The notes under the pieces are model-generated. The model was not told the origin of the DNA, made no database searches, and saw only the letters and a program-made list of their open reading frames with translations. From NCBI GenBank assembly GCA_019117105.1, contig DXAH01000084.1, positions 1-64,000 of the forward strand: a stretch of 64,000 bases of DNA, given 5' to 3'. Source of the stretch: Duodenibacillus intestinigallinarum. GTDB taxonomy: Bacteria > Pseudomonadota > Gammaproteobacteria > Burkholderiales > Burkholderiaceae_F. Positions within the stretch are counted from its first letter, which is position 1. Every line of letters starts with the position of its first letter. This document shows positions 40,967 through 49,753 of the stretch, one piece after another. Made by a program: the position numbers and the translations under genes.

Positions 40967-42619
40967 TTATTCGCCACAAACAAAGTGTGGGTCTTCGGGT
41001 GACCACATCGTGGCCTTCACGGCGGCCAGAATGTCGGTCGGACGTTCAGCCTGTGCGAGTCCCTTGTTGTAGAGGTACGCGGCCACGGCAGCGGCAATCT
41101 CGGCCGACAGTTCGCGCACCTGGCTCAACGGCGGATACATCGAACCATTGTCAAGATCCGACTGGCTCACGAGCTCAGCCAAACGCTTGGCGGCCGTAAG
41201 GAACACGCCCGTCGGGATCATTGTCGGCTGAGCGATCACGCAGCCCAGGCCGATGCCCGGGAACACGTAGCTGTTGTTACCCTGACGCGGCACAAATGTC
41301 TTGCCTCCGCAGCTCACCGGAGCAAAAGGCGAACCGGAAGCGAAGATCGCGCGGCCTTCCGACCACTGATACGCTTCCGCGGCCGTGCATTCGGCCTTGG
41401 AGGTCGGATTGGAAAGTGCAAAGATGATCGGGCGTTCGTTCAGAGCGCTCATCTCTTCGATCACTTCCTTTGTAAACGTCTTGGGCTGAGCAGAAACGCC
41501 GATGATAGCCGTAGGCTTGAAGACCTTGACGGCCTCAAGAAGATTGCCCGCGAGCGGCAGATCGTGCGCAAACGGCAACTTGTTGGCAGCAAGCGTGTCG
41601 GAACGACGCGAGCTCACCATGCCCTTGGAGTCAACCAGAGCGATGCGCTTCAAGGCTTCTTCGCGCGGCAGGCCTTCTTCGGCCATAGCGTCGGCAATCA
41701 GATGAGCAATGCCCGTTGCCGCCGACCCTGCCCCCAGGAAAAGCACGCGCTGTTCGGAGAGCTTTTCGCCCTTGACGCGCATGGCAGAGTACAGACCGGT
41801 AACAGACACCGAGGCCGTACCTTGAATGTCGTCGTTAAAGCACGGGATCTTGTCCTGCCAGCGTTCGAGCAGTTCAAAGGCGTGCGTGTTCTGGAAGTCC
41901 TCGAACTGGATCACCACATTGGGCCAGCGTTCGCGAGTGGCTTCAATGAATTCCTGCACCAGTGCGTAATACTCTTCGCCGTCGACTCGCTTTTGCTGCA
42001 AGCCAAGATAGAGCGGGTCGTTGAGGTAGTTTTCGTTGTTGGTGCCCACATCAAGCGTCACAGGCAGCACGTGCTGCGGGTTGATGCCGGCGCAAGCGGT
42101 GTAGAGCGCGAGCTTGCCAATGGGAATACCCATGCCGTTGATACCCAGGTCACCGAGACCCAGAATGCGCTGGCCGTCGGTCACCACGATCATCTCCACA
42201 TTGTGCGTGGGCACGTTCTTGATGAGTTCGCGCACGCGACCGCGATCGTTGATTGAAACGTACAGACCGCGGGCATAGCGGAAGATATGGCTGAACTTCT
42301 GGCACGCTTCACCGACGGTGGGCGTGTAGATGAGCGGCATGTATTCTTCGATGTTCTTGATCACCAGACGGAAGAAGGCGATTTCATCGGACGAATGGAT
42401 GCCGTCCAAAATCAGGTACTTGCCCAGAGCCGTCGGCTGGGAGGCAATCACTTCCTCCAGGCGGCTGATCTGTTCCTGAACGCTCGAGACGCGAGGGGGC
42501 AGCAGGCCGCGCAGACCGTAGCGGTCGCGTTCTTCTTCGCTGAAGGTTGAGCACTTGTTAAACCAAGGATTGCGCAACAGACTCACGCCGCGCATTTCGC
42601 TATCACTGCAGTAGTTCAT
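40967..42619 (-). CDS. maeA: NAD-dependent malic enzyme
   Basis: 550 residues, the large eukaryote/E. coli MaeA-type malic enzyme. It decarboxylates malate to pyruvate with reduction of NAD(P). Motifs are YTPTVGEAC, the catalytic region around GLYVSI and DLGINGMGIPIGKLALYTA, IQFEDFQNTHAFELL, CFNDDIQGTASV, the dinucleotide site LFLGAGSAATGIA, and the FALSNPTSKAECTAAEAY block. NAD preference is family inference. In an anaerobe using C4-dicarboxylates it links malate to pyruvate. The 289-base gap upstream holds only a weak hairpin. Confidence 0.94.
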   Translation of the reverse strand: MNYCSDSEMRGVSLLRNPWFNKCSTFSEEERDRYGLRGLLPPRVSSVQEQISRLEEVIASQPTALGKYLILDGIHSSDEIAFFRLVIKNIEEYMPLIYTPTVGEACQKFSHIFRYARGLYVSINDRGRVRELIKNVPTHNVEMIVVTDGQRILGLGDLGINGMGIPIGKLALYTACAGINPQHVLPVTLDVGTNNENYLNDPLYLGLQQKRVDGEEYYALVQEFIEATRERWPNVVIQFEDFQNTHAFELLERWQDKIPCFNDDIQGTASVSVTGLYSAMRVKGEKLSEQRVLFLGAGSAATGIAHLIADAMAEEGLPREEALKRIALVDSKGMVSSRRSDTLAANKLPFAHDLPLAGNLLEAVKVFKPTAIIGVSAQPKTFTKEVIEEMSALNERPIIFALSNPTSKAECTAAEAYQWSEGRAIFASGSPFAPVSCGGKTFVPRQGNNSYVFPGIGLGCVIAQPTMIPTGVFLTAAKRLAELVSQSDLDNGSMYPPLSQVRELSAEIAAAVAAYLYNKGLAQAERPTDILAAVKATMWSPEDPHFVCGE

Positions 42620-42848
42620 TTTGTTCTCAGGCTCGAGGTTTTCGTTTTAAATCTGAAGGCGTCTTCAGGACAGGAAAAAGCCGCGCCCGAAGGGCGCCAT
42701 TCCTGTGCAGTCGGCAATTCAATCAGGCAAGAAACAGAGCTCGGCAAAACCTTTCAAGCCTATTTTTGCCGACTCCTTTGTCGATTGTATCTCAGCTATG
42801 GTGCGAAAATACCGACTCACTGCGCCCGAAACGCAACGAAAAGCAAAT

Positions 42849-42879
42849 GGGCGCACGAGAACCTTCCTCCCGTGCACCC
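42849..42879 (-). terminator. Hairpin after cpoB
   Basis: On the minus strand GGGTGCACGGGA pairs with TCTCGTGCGCCC around a short loop, followed by the T-rich but interrupted ATTTGCTTTTCG. Probable terminator of the tolB-pal-cpoB segment, weaker than others here. The surrounding 42620-42908 gap shows no gene. Confidence 0.5.
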
Positions 42880-42908
42880 ATCGGCGGAGTCTCCTATCGA
42901 GGCTTGCC

Positions 42909-43643
42909 TTACTTCTTCTTTTTGGCGTTAAGGCTCTTGAGTCGCTCCTGGGCCACCTTGGCTGCCGGCGCGTCCTTATGCTCCTTGATGATTTTCTGAA
43001 GCGTCTTGGAAGCGTTGGTGCGTTGTCCGAGGCCCACTTCGGCCGCGGCCTTCGTCAGCAACGCATCCGGCACGCGAGCATCCTTCGGAAACTCTTTCAG
43101 AAGCTTGTTTTCGACTTCAAGCGCCTGCTTGAGTTCACCCGAAGCGTAAAGCGAATTACCAAGCCAGAAAAGCGCGGCGGGCATGTAACCGGTCTGCGGA
43201 TAATTGGCGGTGAGCGTTCTTAAAAGCGCCTCGCTTTCCTCATACTTGCCCTGGGAAAAGGACGATACGGCAAGCGTATAGAGACGGCGTTCCTCAGCCG
43301 AAACGCGCACGGTACGCCCGTCGAGCTCCACGTCAGCGGGTTCAAGTTCGGCCATACGCTTGTCCAGATCGGTGTACAGATCGCGATTGGAGCGCTGCTC
43401 CAGCGTGAGTTGGTTGGAGAGCTCTTCGACGCGGCCGATCAAGCGAGCGTTTTGTTCGCGCAGCGCTTCGATCTGGTTTTGCAACATCAACTGCGCGTTT
43501 TGAGCCGCCTCCACCTTTTCGCGCAAATCAAGAATAGCCTTGCGGGCTTCATCATCGCCGAACAAGGCGTGCGCAGGCAAAGAGGCCGCGAGCATTACCG
43601 GCGCAATCACCAGAGAGGCCAACCAATTTTTCTTCATCAGCAT
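42909..43643 (-). CDS. cpoB: Cell division coordinator CpoB (YbgF)
   Basis: 244 residues. A signal peptide (about 1-26, ending AHALF) precedes an N-terminal coiled coil (about 30-100, EARKAILDLREKVEAAQNA-type heptads) that trimerises, then TPR repeats (about 120-235) with GKYEESEALLRTLTANYP and the C-terminal AKVAQERLKSL. CpoB works with TolA and PBP1b to couple outer-membrane constriction to septal synthesis. It follows pal by 18 bases, the standard order. Confidence 0.93.
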   Translation of the reverse strand: MLMKKNWLASLVIAPVMLAASLPAHALFGDDEARKAILDLREKVEAAQNAQLMLQNQIEALREQNARLIGRVEELSNQLTLEQRSNRDLYTDLDKRMAELEPADVELDGRTVRVSAEERRLYTLAVSSFSQGKYEESEALLRTLTANYPQTGYMPAALFWLGNSLYASGELKQALEVENKLLKEFPKDARVPDALLTKAAAEVGLGQRTNASKTLQKIIKEHKDAPAAKVAQERLKSLNAKKKK

Positions 43644-43661
43644 GAACGGATCCGTCGGTGA

Positions 43662-44153
43662 TTAACGATAGACGATGTCGGCACGACGGTTCTGCGCCCA
43701 AGCTTCTTCCGTGTCACCCAGGGCGCGAGGCTTTTCACGGCCGAAGCTCACGGCTTCAATGCGCGAGGCGGGCACGCCCAAGAGCTGCAAACGCTGCTTG
43801 ACAGCTTCGCTGCGCTTCTGGCCGAGAGCGAGGTTGTATTCACGGCTTCCGCGGTTGTCGGTGTTGCCTTCCACCGTCACGTGACGCGACGGATTGGCCA
43901 TCAGGTTGCGGGCGTGGGTTTCGACCACCGGCATGAATTCGGGCTTGACGGTGTAACTGTCGAAGTCAAAGTAAACGGCGTTGCTGTCGAGAGCGGCGCC
44001 GGAAGCCGAGCGATGCTTCGCGGCGGCATCGTCCTGTGTGGTACCGGCCTTGGCGGATTCGTCAAGAGGCACACTCGAACAGCCTGCCAGAAGCATGCTG
44101 GCGGCAACAAGACCCAAGGCGCAACCGCGGATGGCGATCTTAGAGAACTGCAT
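43662..44153 (-). CDS. pal: Peptidoglycan-associated lipoprotein Pal
   Basis: 163 residues from the ATG at 44153; the longer open frame upstream runs into tolB. The lipobox MLLAGC (Cys at about residue 24) is followed by a short linker, then the OmpA-type domain: VYFDFDSYTVKPEF, VEGNTDNRGSREYNLALGQKRSEAV and the C-terminal ENRRADIVYR-like NRRADIVYR. Pal is an outer-membrane lipoprotein that binds peptidoglycan meso-DAP and TolB. It lies between tolB and cpoB. Confidence 0.96.
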   Translation of the reverse strand: MQFSKIAIRGCALGLVAASMLLAGCSSVPLDESAKAGTTQDDAAAKHRSASGAALDSNAVYFDFDSYTVKPEFMPVVETHARNLMANPSRHVTVEGNTDNRGSREYNLALGQKRSEAVKQRLQLLGVPASRIEAVSFGREKPRALGDTEEAWAQNRRADIVYR

Positions 44154-44206
44154 GATGCGTTTGTCTCCGAAAAAAGTGTCTAAAAAATGTCCGTCTTCAC
44201 AATTCA

Positions 44207-45508
44207 TCAGTCGAGCAACGGCCCCCACGTCGGCTCGCGGATGTCGCCGGCCGATGCGGTAAGCCAGGCCGAAACGGCTCCGTCGGTGCTCACGGTGCCG
44301 AGCACGCCCTTCTTGTTGCGTTCGCTCGCATAGCAGATGATGCGGCCGTTTGGCGAGAAGCACGGACTTTCGTCGAATTCGTTTCCGGTGAGAATGCGTT
44401 CCTGACCGGTCTGCAAATCCATGATAGCAATGCGGAAGCGCCCGTTGGAGCGGGTCACGTAGCTGATTTCCGTTCCCTGCGGATTGAGCGCGGGGCTCAC
44501 CGCATAGTTGCCGTTGAAGGTCACGCGTTGCGCGGAGCCTCCTGCCAGAGGCTGACGATAGATCTGCGGACTGCCCCCTCGGTCGCTCGTAAAGTACAGA
44601 TACTGACCGTCGGGAGAGAACACGGGTTCAGTATCGATAGCCAGACTCTTGGAGAAACGCTGAACTCCCGAACCGTCCGTGTTGATCAAGAAGATCTGTG
44701 TATAACCGTCGCGCGAAAGCGCCACAGCAAGTTTCTTACCGTCGTGACTGAACGCCGGCGCCGAATTGTTGCCGCGGAAATTGGCCACGACACGGCGCTG
44801 ACCGGTGGCAACCGTATGCACGTACACCACAGGTTTGCGCGCCTCAAAGCTCACGTAGGCAAGCTGCTTGCCGTCAGGCGACCAGGCGGGCGAAATGATC
44901 GGCTCCTTGCTCTTTAAGGCAGGCAGCGCGTTGGCGCCGTCGCTGTCGGCAACGATCAGCTCGTAGCTCTGCTTGGAGTGCTGCACAACGTACGCTAGGC
45001 GAGAAGCAAACAAGCCGCCCAGGCCCGTGAGCTTGTCGTATATGCGATCGGCAATGCGGTGACTCACCATGCGAAGCTGACGGTCTCCCGCAAGAGCGTA
45101 CCATTCGTCGATCTGAGAGCCCGCCACCACGTCAAAAAGACGGAAGCGGATATCCCAGCGTCCGTCAGCGAGCTTCACAAGAGACCCCGTGGCAAGAATG
45201 TTGGCCTTTTTCTCCGTCCAGCGTTCAAACTGCGGACGCAGGCTCGTTTCAAGCGAGGCCTCAGCAGCCGAATCGGTGATGATTTGAAAGGCCCCCGTGC
45301 GTGCCAGATCGGCGCTGACAACCTGCATCAGATCTATGCCCGTCTCGGCCGACCCGTTGAAGCGTTCGAGCGCAAGCGGAATGCGGTTAGCACCCACGCC
45401 CGTGATTTCGATGCGCAGTTGCGCCCAGGCAGGAAGCGAGGAAAGGCCGCCCGCAGCGACTGCGGCAGCCATCAGACTTCTTCTGGAAAAAGAAACGTCA
45501 GAGTTCAT
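44207..45508 (-). CDS. tolB: Tol-Pal system protein TolB
   Basis: 433 residues. Periplasmic beta-propeller that links Pal and TolA. The signal region contains SFSRRSLMAAAVAAGG, a twin-arginine-like motif (SRRxL) ahead of a modest hydrophobic stretch and AWAQ cleavage site. The propeller shows the repeats WSPDGKQLAYVSFE, FSHDGKKLAVALS, FSPDGQYLYFTSDR, and FSPNGRIICYASE. tolQ, tolR and tolA are not upstream; purH is, unlike the contiguous tol operon of enterobacteria. The tolB-pal-cpoB order is intact. Confidence 0.95.
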   Translation of the reverse strand: MNSDVSFSRRSLMAAAVAAGGLSSLPAWAQLRIEITGVGANRIPLALERFNGSAETGIDLMQVVSADLARTGAFQIITDSAAEASLETSLRPQFERWTEKKANILATGSLVKLADGRWDIRFRLFDVVAGSQIDEWYALAGDRQLRMVSHRIADRIYDKLTGLGGLFASRLAYVVQHSKQSYELIVADSDGANALPALKSKEPIISPAWSPDGKQLAYVSFEARKPVVYVHTVATGQRRVVANFRGNNSAPAFSHDGKKLAVALSRDGYTQIFLINTDGSGVQRFSKSLAIDTEPVFSPDGQYLYFTSDRGGSPQIYRQPLAGGSAQRVTFNGNYAVSPALNPQGTEISYVTRSNGRFRIAIMDLQTGQERILTGNEFDESPCFSPNGRIICYASERNKKGVLGTVSTDGAVSAWLTASAGDIREPTWGPLLD

Positions 45509-45615
45509 TGTTCGTTTTTTCGTCCGGCCGAGCCGGCTGTTTTACCAGCAAGCCCGGCCTTCTTTGAAGATCGGGAAAAAGTGAAACAGCCTCCCTTTTC
45601 CCGCAATCTGATTTT

Positions 45616-47172
45616 TTAGTGACGGAAGTGGCGTTCGCCGGTAAAGACCATCACGATGCCGCGTTCGTCAGCAGCAGCGATCACTTCGTCGTCGCGGATC
45701 GAGCCGCCCGGCTGGATCACGCAGGTGGCACCCTGATCGACGATGACGTCAAGACCGTCGCGGAACGGGAAGAACGCGTCGGAAGCTGCGGCACTGCCCG
45801 CCAGAGACAGACCGGATTCGGCAGCCTTGATGGCGGCGATGCGGGCCGAGTCGACACGGCTCATCTGGCCGGCGCCCACGCCGAGCGTCATACCGTCGTG
45901 CGCATAGACGATTGTGTTGGACTTCACGAAGCGAGCGACGTTCCAAGCGAACATCATATCGGCGATCTGAGCCGAAGTGGGCTGCTTCTTGGTGACGACC
46001 TTCAAGGCGGATTCCGGACAGATGCGATTATCGAGCGTCTGGACCAAAAGGCCGCCGCCCACGCGCTTGAATTCAAAGTCGTTGTGCGCGTCGCCGGCAG
46101 CAACCGTAAGCACGCGCAGGTTCTTCTTGGCCTCAAAGACGGCAAGAGCCTCGCGAGTGAATTCGGGAGCGATCACCACTTCGGCGAACTGGCCGGTAAT
46201 GGCGCGAGCCGTGGCTTCATCAACCGGACGGTTGAAGGCGATGATGCCGCCGAAGGCGCTCTTGGGATCGGTGCGGAAGGCCTTCTGATAGGTTTCAAGG
46301 GCATTGCTGCCGATGGCAGCGCCGCAGGGATTGGCGTGCTTGATGATCACGCAGGCAGGCGTTTCGAAGCTTCGAACGGCTTCCCAGGCAGCGTCCGAGT
46401 CGGCGATGTTGTTGTAGGACAGCTCCTTGCCCTGATGCTGATGGAAACCTGCAAGCAGACCGGGAGCCACGATGTGTTCGCGGTAGAAGGCGGCCTTCTG
46501 GTGCGGATTTTCGCCGTAACGCATGTCCTGAGCCTTGATCCACTGACGGTTGAAGACGTCCGGGAAGGCCTTGGTGCGTTCCTTATTCTCATCCAAGCTC
46601 GTGAGGTAGTTGGTGATGGCTCCGTCGTAGCGAGCGGTGTGTGCGAAGACCTTCTTGGCAAGCGCCAGACGCGTGTCGGCGGAAACTTCGCCCTTTTCGT
46701 TGATTTCAGCCAGAACGCGGTCATAGTCGGTCGGATCGACGATCACGGCGACAGATTCGTGGTTTTTCGCAGCGGCGCGGATCATCGTCGGTCCGCCGAT
46801 GTCAATGTTTTCGATAGCCAGTTCAAACGTGCAGTCCGGACGGGCGATCGTCTGTTCGAACGGGTAGAGGTTCACGCAGACGATGTCGATCGGGTCGATG
46901 CCGTGATCGGCAATGGCCTTCATGTGTTCGGGCACGGGACGGCGAGCAAGAATGCCGGCGTGGATGTGCGGATCGAGCGTCTTCACGCGGCCGTCGAGCA
47001 TTTCCGGAAAGCCCGTGTAGTCAGCCACTTCCTGGCAGGGCACGCCCTGTTCGGCCAAAAGCTTGGCCGTACCGCCCGTCGACAGAATGTGGTAACCCGC
47101 AGCCACGAGTCCCTTGGCAAAATCCACGACACCCGTTTTGTCGGAAACACTGATCAATGCTTGTTTGCGCAT
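45616..47172 (-). CDS. purH: Bifunctional AICAR formyltransferase/IMP cyclohydrolase
   Basis: 518 residues, the expected length. The N-terminal IMP cyclohydrolase domain has ISVSDKTGVVDFA, STGGTAKLLAEQG and VKTLDPHIHAGIL. The C-terminal formyltransferase domain has RYGENPHQKAAFY, VIIKHANPCGAAIG, SAFGGIIAFNRPVD and DAFFPFRDGLD. It performs the last two steps of IMP synthesis. It follows fis by 16 bases in dusB-fis-purH, a characteristic betaproteobacterial arrangement. AGAGGA precedes the ATG. Confidence 0.97.
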   Translation of the reverse strand: MRKQALISVSDKTGVVDFAKGLVAAGYHILSTGGTAKLLAEQGVPCQEVADYTGFPEMLDGRVKTLDPHIHAGILARRPVPEHMKAIADHGIDPIDIVCVNLYPFEQTIARPDCTFELAIENIDIGGPTMIRAAAKNHESVAVIVDPTDYDRVLAEINEKGEVSADTRLALAKKVFAHTARYDGAITNYLTSLDENKERTKAFPDVFNRQWIKAQDMRYGENPHQKAAFYREHIVAPGLLAGFHQHQGKELSYNNIADSDAAWEAVRSFETPACVIIKHANPCGAAIGSNALETYQKAFRTDPKSAFGGIIAFNRPVDEATARAITGQFAEVVIAPEFTREALAVFEAKKNLRVLTVAAGDAHNDFEFKRVGGGLLVQTLDNRICPESALKVVTKKQPTSAQIADMMFAWNVARFVKSNTIVYAHDGMTLGVGAGQMSRVDSARIAAIKAAESGLSLAGSAAASDAFFPFRDGLDVIVDQGATCVIQPGGSIRDDEVIAAADERGIVMVFTGERHFRH

Positions 47173-47188
47173 AGTTTTTCCTCTAATT

Positions 47189-47497
47189 TCAAAGTCCTGA
47201 GGCCGGAAACCCGTGCATGACGAGTTTCTTTCTCAGCGTATTTCGGTTAATTCCCAAAAGCGTTGCGGCAGCGCGCTGATTGCCGTTCGTTCTTTGCATC
47301 GCCCATTCGAGCAACGGACGTTCAGCGGCTTGCGTAATCATTTCGTAAAGCGGCAGTCCGCGCACTCCCTCAAGGTCGCGCAGATAGCTTTCGACGCGAT
47401 ACACCACGAGTTCATTGAACGCATCGTTGGCAGTCACCCCGGGCTGCAGAATGCTCTCAAGGTCCTGCGTCTTGGTGTTGTCAGTTGCGTTCTTCAT
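47189..47497 (-). CDS. fis: DNA-binding protein Fis
   Basis: 102 residues. Small homodimeric nucleoid and regulatory protein. The C-terminal helix-turn-helix is GNQRAAATLLGINRNTLRKKL, preceded by the conserved YEMITQAAERPLLEWAM dimer helix. The N-terminus is variable, as in other betaproteobacteria. dusB lies immediately upstream (stop to start two bases apart) and purH downstream. In enterobacteria dusB-fis expression is growth-phase dependent; regulatory sites were not identified here. Confidence 0.95.
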   Translation of the reverse strand: MKNATDNTKTQDLESILQPGVTANDAFNELVVYRVESYLRDLEGVRGLPLYEMITQAAERPLLEWAMQRTNGNQRAAATLLGINRNTLRKKLVMHGFPASGL

Positions 47498-47499
47498 GG

Positions 47500-48516
47500 C
47501 TAGTCGACTCGATGTGCCGTCTCGGGCACCTCTTCAAAAAATTCCGTCACGGCGCCAGAAAGCGCCTCACGCGTCTCCATTCGAAGCATCCGTCCAAGTT
47601 TCGCACTCAATGCTTCCTCGTGGAGGCAAAATCCTTCCAAATAATGCCGCAGGTGCTTGCGAAATGTCCTCACAAGCGCGCGTTCGCGGCCGGGTTCTTC
47701 CAAATTTTCACCGTCAAAAAGCGCCTCAAGGTGCGCCTCAAGCGTCTCGTGCACGTTCCGCGCCGTCGGGGCTCCGGGATCGGGCTTTCCGTCGATGAGC
47801 GCCTGAGCCCTCGAAAAGAGCCACGGATTCCCGCACGCGCCTCGTCCGATCATCACGCCGGCTGCCTGCGTCTGTCGCATCATTTCAAGCGCCTCTCCGG
47901 GGGTTGTCACATCACCGTTGGCAATCACCGGTATCTGCACGGCGCGCACCACCTCGGCAATGTCGATTCGGTTCACCGTTCCCGTAAAACGCTGCGCCCG
48001 CGTTCTGCCGTGCACCGTCACCAGACAAAATCCCGCATCCTGTGCCATTTTGGCAATCTCGACGGACGTCTTCATGTCCTCATCCCACCCAGTGCGCATT
48101 TTCACCGACACAGGGATCGTGACTGCCGAAGCCACCGCACGCAGAATGTCGCCGGCAAGTTTCGGATCGCGCATCACAGCCGACCCGCACGCTTTTCCGC
48201 AGACCACGCGCGCCGGACAGCCGAAATTGACGTCAACCATCGCCGCGCCGCACTCCTGAGCAAGCGCCGCCGCATTTGCCATTTCAGCAGGATCGGCTCC
48301 CAAAATCTGTACCACGGCAAAACGTTCGCGGGGGTCGCACGCGTAACGGCGTCGCGTCATTTCGGTGTGAAGCAGGTGCGAGCCGGAAGCGGCCATCTCA
48401 CCCACAGCGTAAGCCGCCCCATGTCTGAGACAAATCACTCGGAAGGCCGCATCGGTGACGCCTGCCATGGGCGCGAGCACCAAATTCCCTGCCAACTGAT
48501 ACGGCCCTATCTGCAT
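47500..48516 (-). CDS. dusB: tRNA-dihydrouridine synthase B
   Basis: 338 residues from the ATG at 48516, which starts just before the FMN barrel (IGPYQLAGNLVLAPMAGVTDAAFR). DusB reduces specific uridines in the tRNA D-loop using FMN and NADPH. Key parts are VDVNFGCPARVVCGKACGSAV with the catalytic Cys, VKMRTGWDED, VTVHGRTRAQRFTG, NGDVTTPGEAL and GRGACGNPWLF. An in-frame start 29 codons upstream is unlikely. Its place before fis is conserved. Confidence 0.95.
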   Translation of the reverse strand: MQIGPYQLAGNLVLAPMAGVTDAAFRVICLRHGAAYAVGEMAASGSHLLHTEMTRRRYACDPRERFAVVQILGADPAEMANAAALAQECGAAMVDVNFGCPARVVCGKACGSAVMRDPKLAGDILRAVASAVTIPVSVKMRTGWDEDMKTSVEIAKMAQDAGFCLVTVHGRTRAQRFTGTVNRIDIAEVVRAVQIPVIANGDVTTPGEALEMMRQTQAAGVMIGRGACGNPWLFSRAQALIDGKPDPGAPTARNVHETLEAHLEALFDGENLEEPGRERALVRTFRKHLRHYLEGFCLHEEALSAKLGRMLRMETREALSGAVTEFFEEVPETAHRVD

Positions 48517-48653
48517 CCCACTGAAAACAAAGAAAAAGTCAACGCCATCCGACGGCGTCGCAAACCCAGCGTTTACGATCCCCGCCATTGTACAGGACTG
48601 CACTTTTGCACTTGGCCTGCGCAGTCCGTTTGTAAGAGGTTCTCACAAATTTT

Positions 48654-49736
48654 TTAGAGCGGAACAAAGCTTGTCAGTCGTTGCACAACGACTTCGACAG
48701 GTTCTTCACGGGCAAGCATCGCGGACTGACCCGCAGGCAGGCACGCCAAATCGTCCCGCCCCTGCCGAACGGCCGCTCTCAAAATCGGACGCATAACCTC
48801 ACGCTGCAACGGATACGGAGCGTAAGTAAGCCCAGCCTCGTCAAGCGCCTGTACCAGCTCGCTCGGATACACACGCGTCAGGCGACCGTTGAAGCACTTC
48901 GTCAAACGCATCGATACGTCCGACAACAATGGCAAAACCGACTTGAAGGATTCGCTTGCCGCGCTCTCGGGCGTACGCAACAGAGCCGAGCCCACCATCA
49001 CGGCACTTGCTCCCGCTGCCAAAGCCGCATAAACCTGCTGAGGTTCGGCAATGCCGCCCGAGGCGATCACAGGAAGACGCGTGGCGCGGGCTGCATGCGA
49101 CGCAAGAACTGACATACCGATGGCTGCTTCCTCCTCCGAAGATTCGAAATTCAGACGAGGGCCACCGGCTTCAACCCCCTGCACCACCACCATATCTGCT
49201 CCGGCGGCGCGCAGCACCTTGGCTTCGCGAAGGGTCGCTGCCGTGCCCATCCAGGCGATGCCGGCTTGCTTGAGACGATCGTCGTACTCTTCGCGCAAAC
49301 CGCCGAAGGTGACGCTCACAAGCGGCACTCGTTTTTGCAAGAGCACGTCAAACTGCGCGTCAAAATCGGGCAACGGTTCGAGTGTGCCCGCTTCAAGCCC
49401 AAGGTCAGCGGCCAGATCTTCGAGCGCCGAAAGCATCTTGCGCTGACACTCCCGATCTTCGGATGTCGGCGATTTCGCAGGCGGAACGCGTAAATTCACG
49501 GCAAAACGCTCATTGACTCCGACAAGGCGACGCACTTCGTCAATGGATTCGGCGAGCTCCTCAGGCGAAAGTTCGTCGCCTGCAAGAATCCCCAAGCCGC
49601 CCGCGCGGCACACTGCCGCGGTCAAAGCGGAGCCTGCGACTTCGGCCATCGGAGCGTTCATCAGAGGAAGGCGCACACCCGTCACTTCCAAAAATCGGGC
49701 GACGCGCTCGCGAATTTGGTTTTCAATCGATTGCAT
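48654..49736 (-). CDS. Nitronate monooxygenase-like FMN protein
   Basis: 360 residues. TIM-barrel of the 2-nitropropane dioxygenase family: LPLMNAPMAEVAGSALTAAV near the N-terminus, VSVTFGG, ADMVVVQGVEAGGPR (the site for the catalytic His in true NMOs reads VEAGGP), and VIASGGIAEPQQVYAALAAGASAVMVGSALL for FMN phosphate. True class I enzymes have HxxGGH; this has VEAGGPR, so nitronate activity is uncertain. Alone between murU and dusB; a small T-rich hairpin (about 48628-48652) lies after it but is on the wrong strand to terminate it. Confidence 0.8.
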   Translation of the reverse strand: MQSIENQIRERVARFLEVTGVRLPLMNAPMAEVAGSALTAAVCRAGGLGILAGDELSPEELAESIDEVRRLVGVNERFAVNLRVPPAKSPTSEDRECQRKMLSALEDLAADLGLEAGTLEPLPDFDAQFDVLLQKRVPLVSVTFGGLREEYDDRLKQAGIAWMGTAATLREAKVLRAAGADMVVVQGVEAGGPRLNFESSEEEAAIGMSVLASHAARATRLPVIASGGIAEPQQVYAALAAGASAVMVGSALLRTPESAASESFKSVLPLLSDVSMRLTKCFNGRLTRVYPSELVQALDEAGLTYAPYPLQREVMRPILRAAVRQGRDDLACLPAGQSAMLAREEPVEVVVQRLTSFVPL

Positions 49737-49753
49737 TTGGCATTATCTTAAGA

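Noticed and set aside
48628..48652. Hairpin with T-run between the nitronate monooxygenase-like gene and dusB
   Set aside because: The T-run is on the plus strand, but the neighbouring genes are on the minus strand, so it does not terminate either of them.
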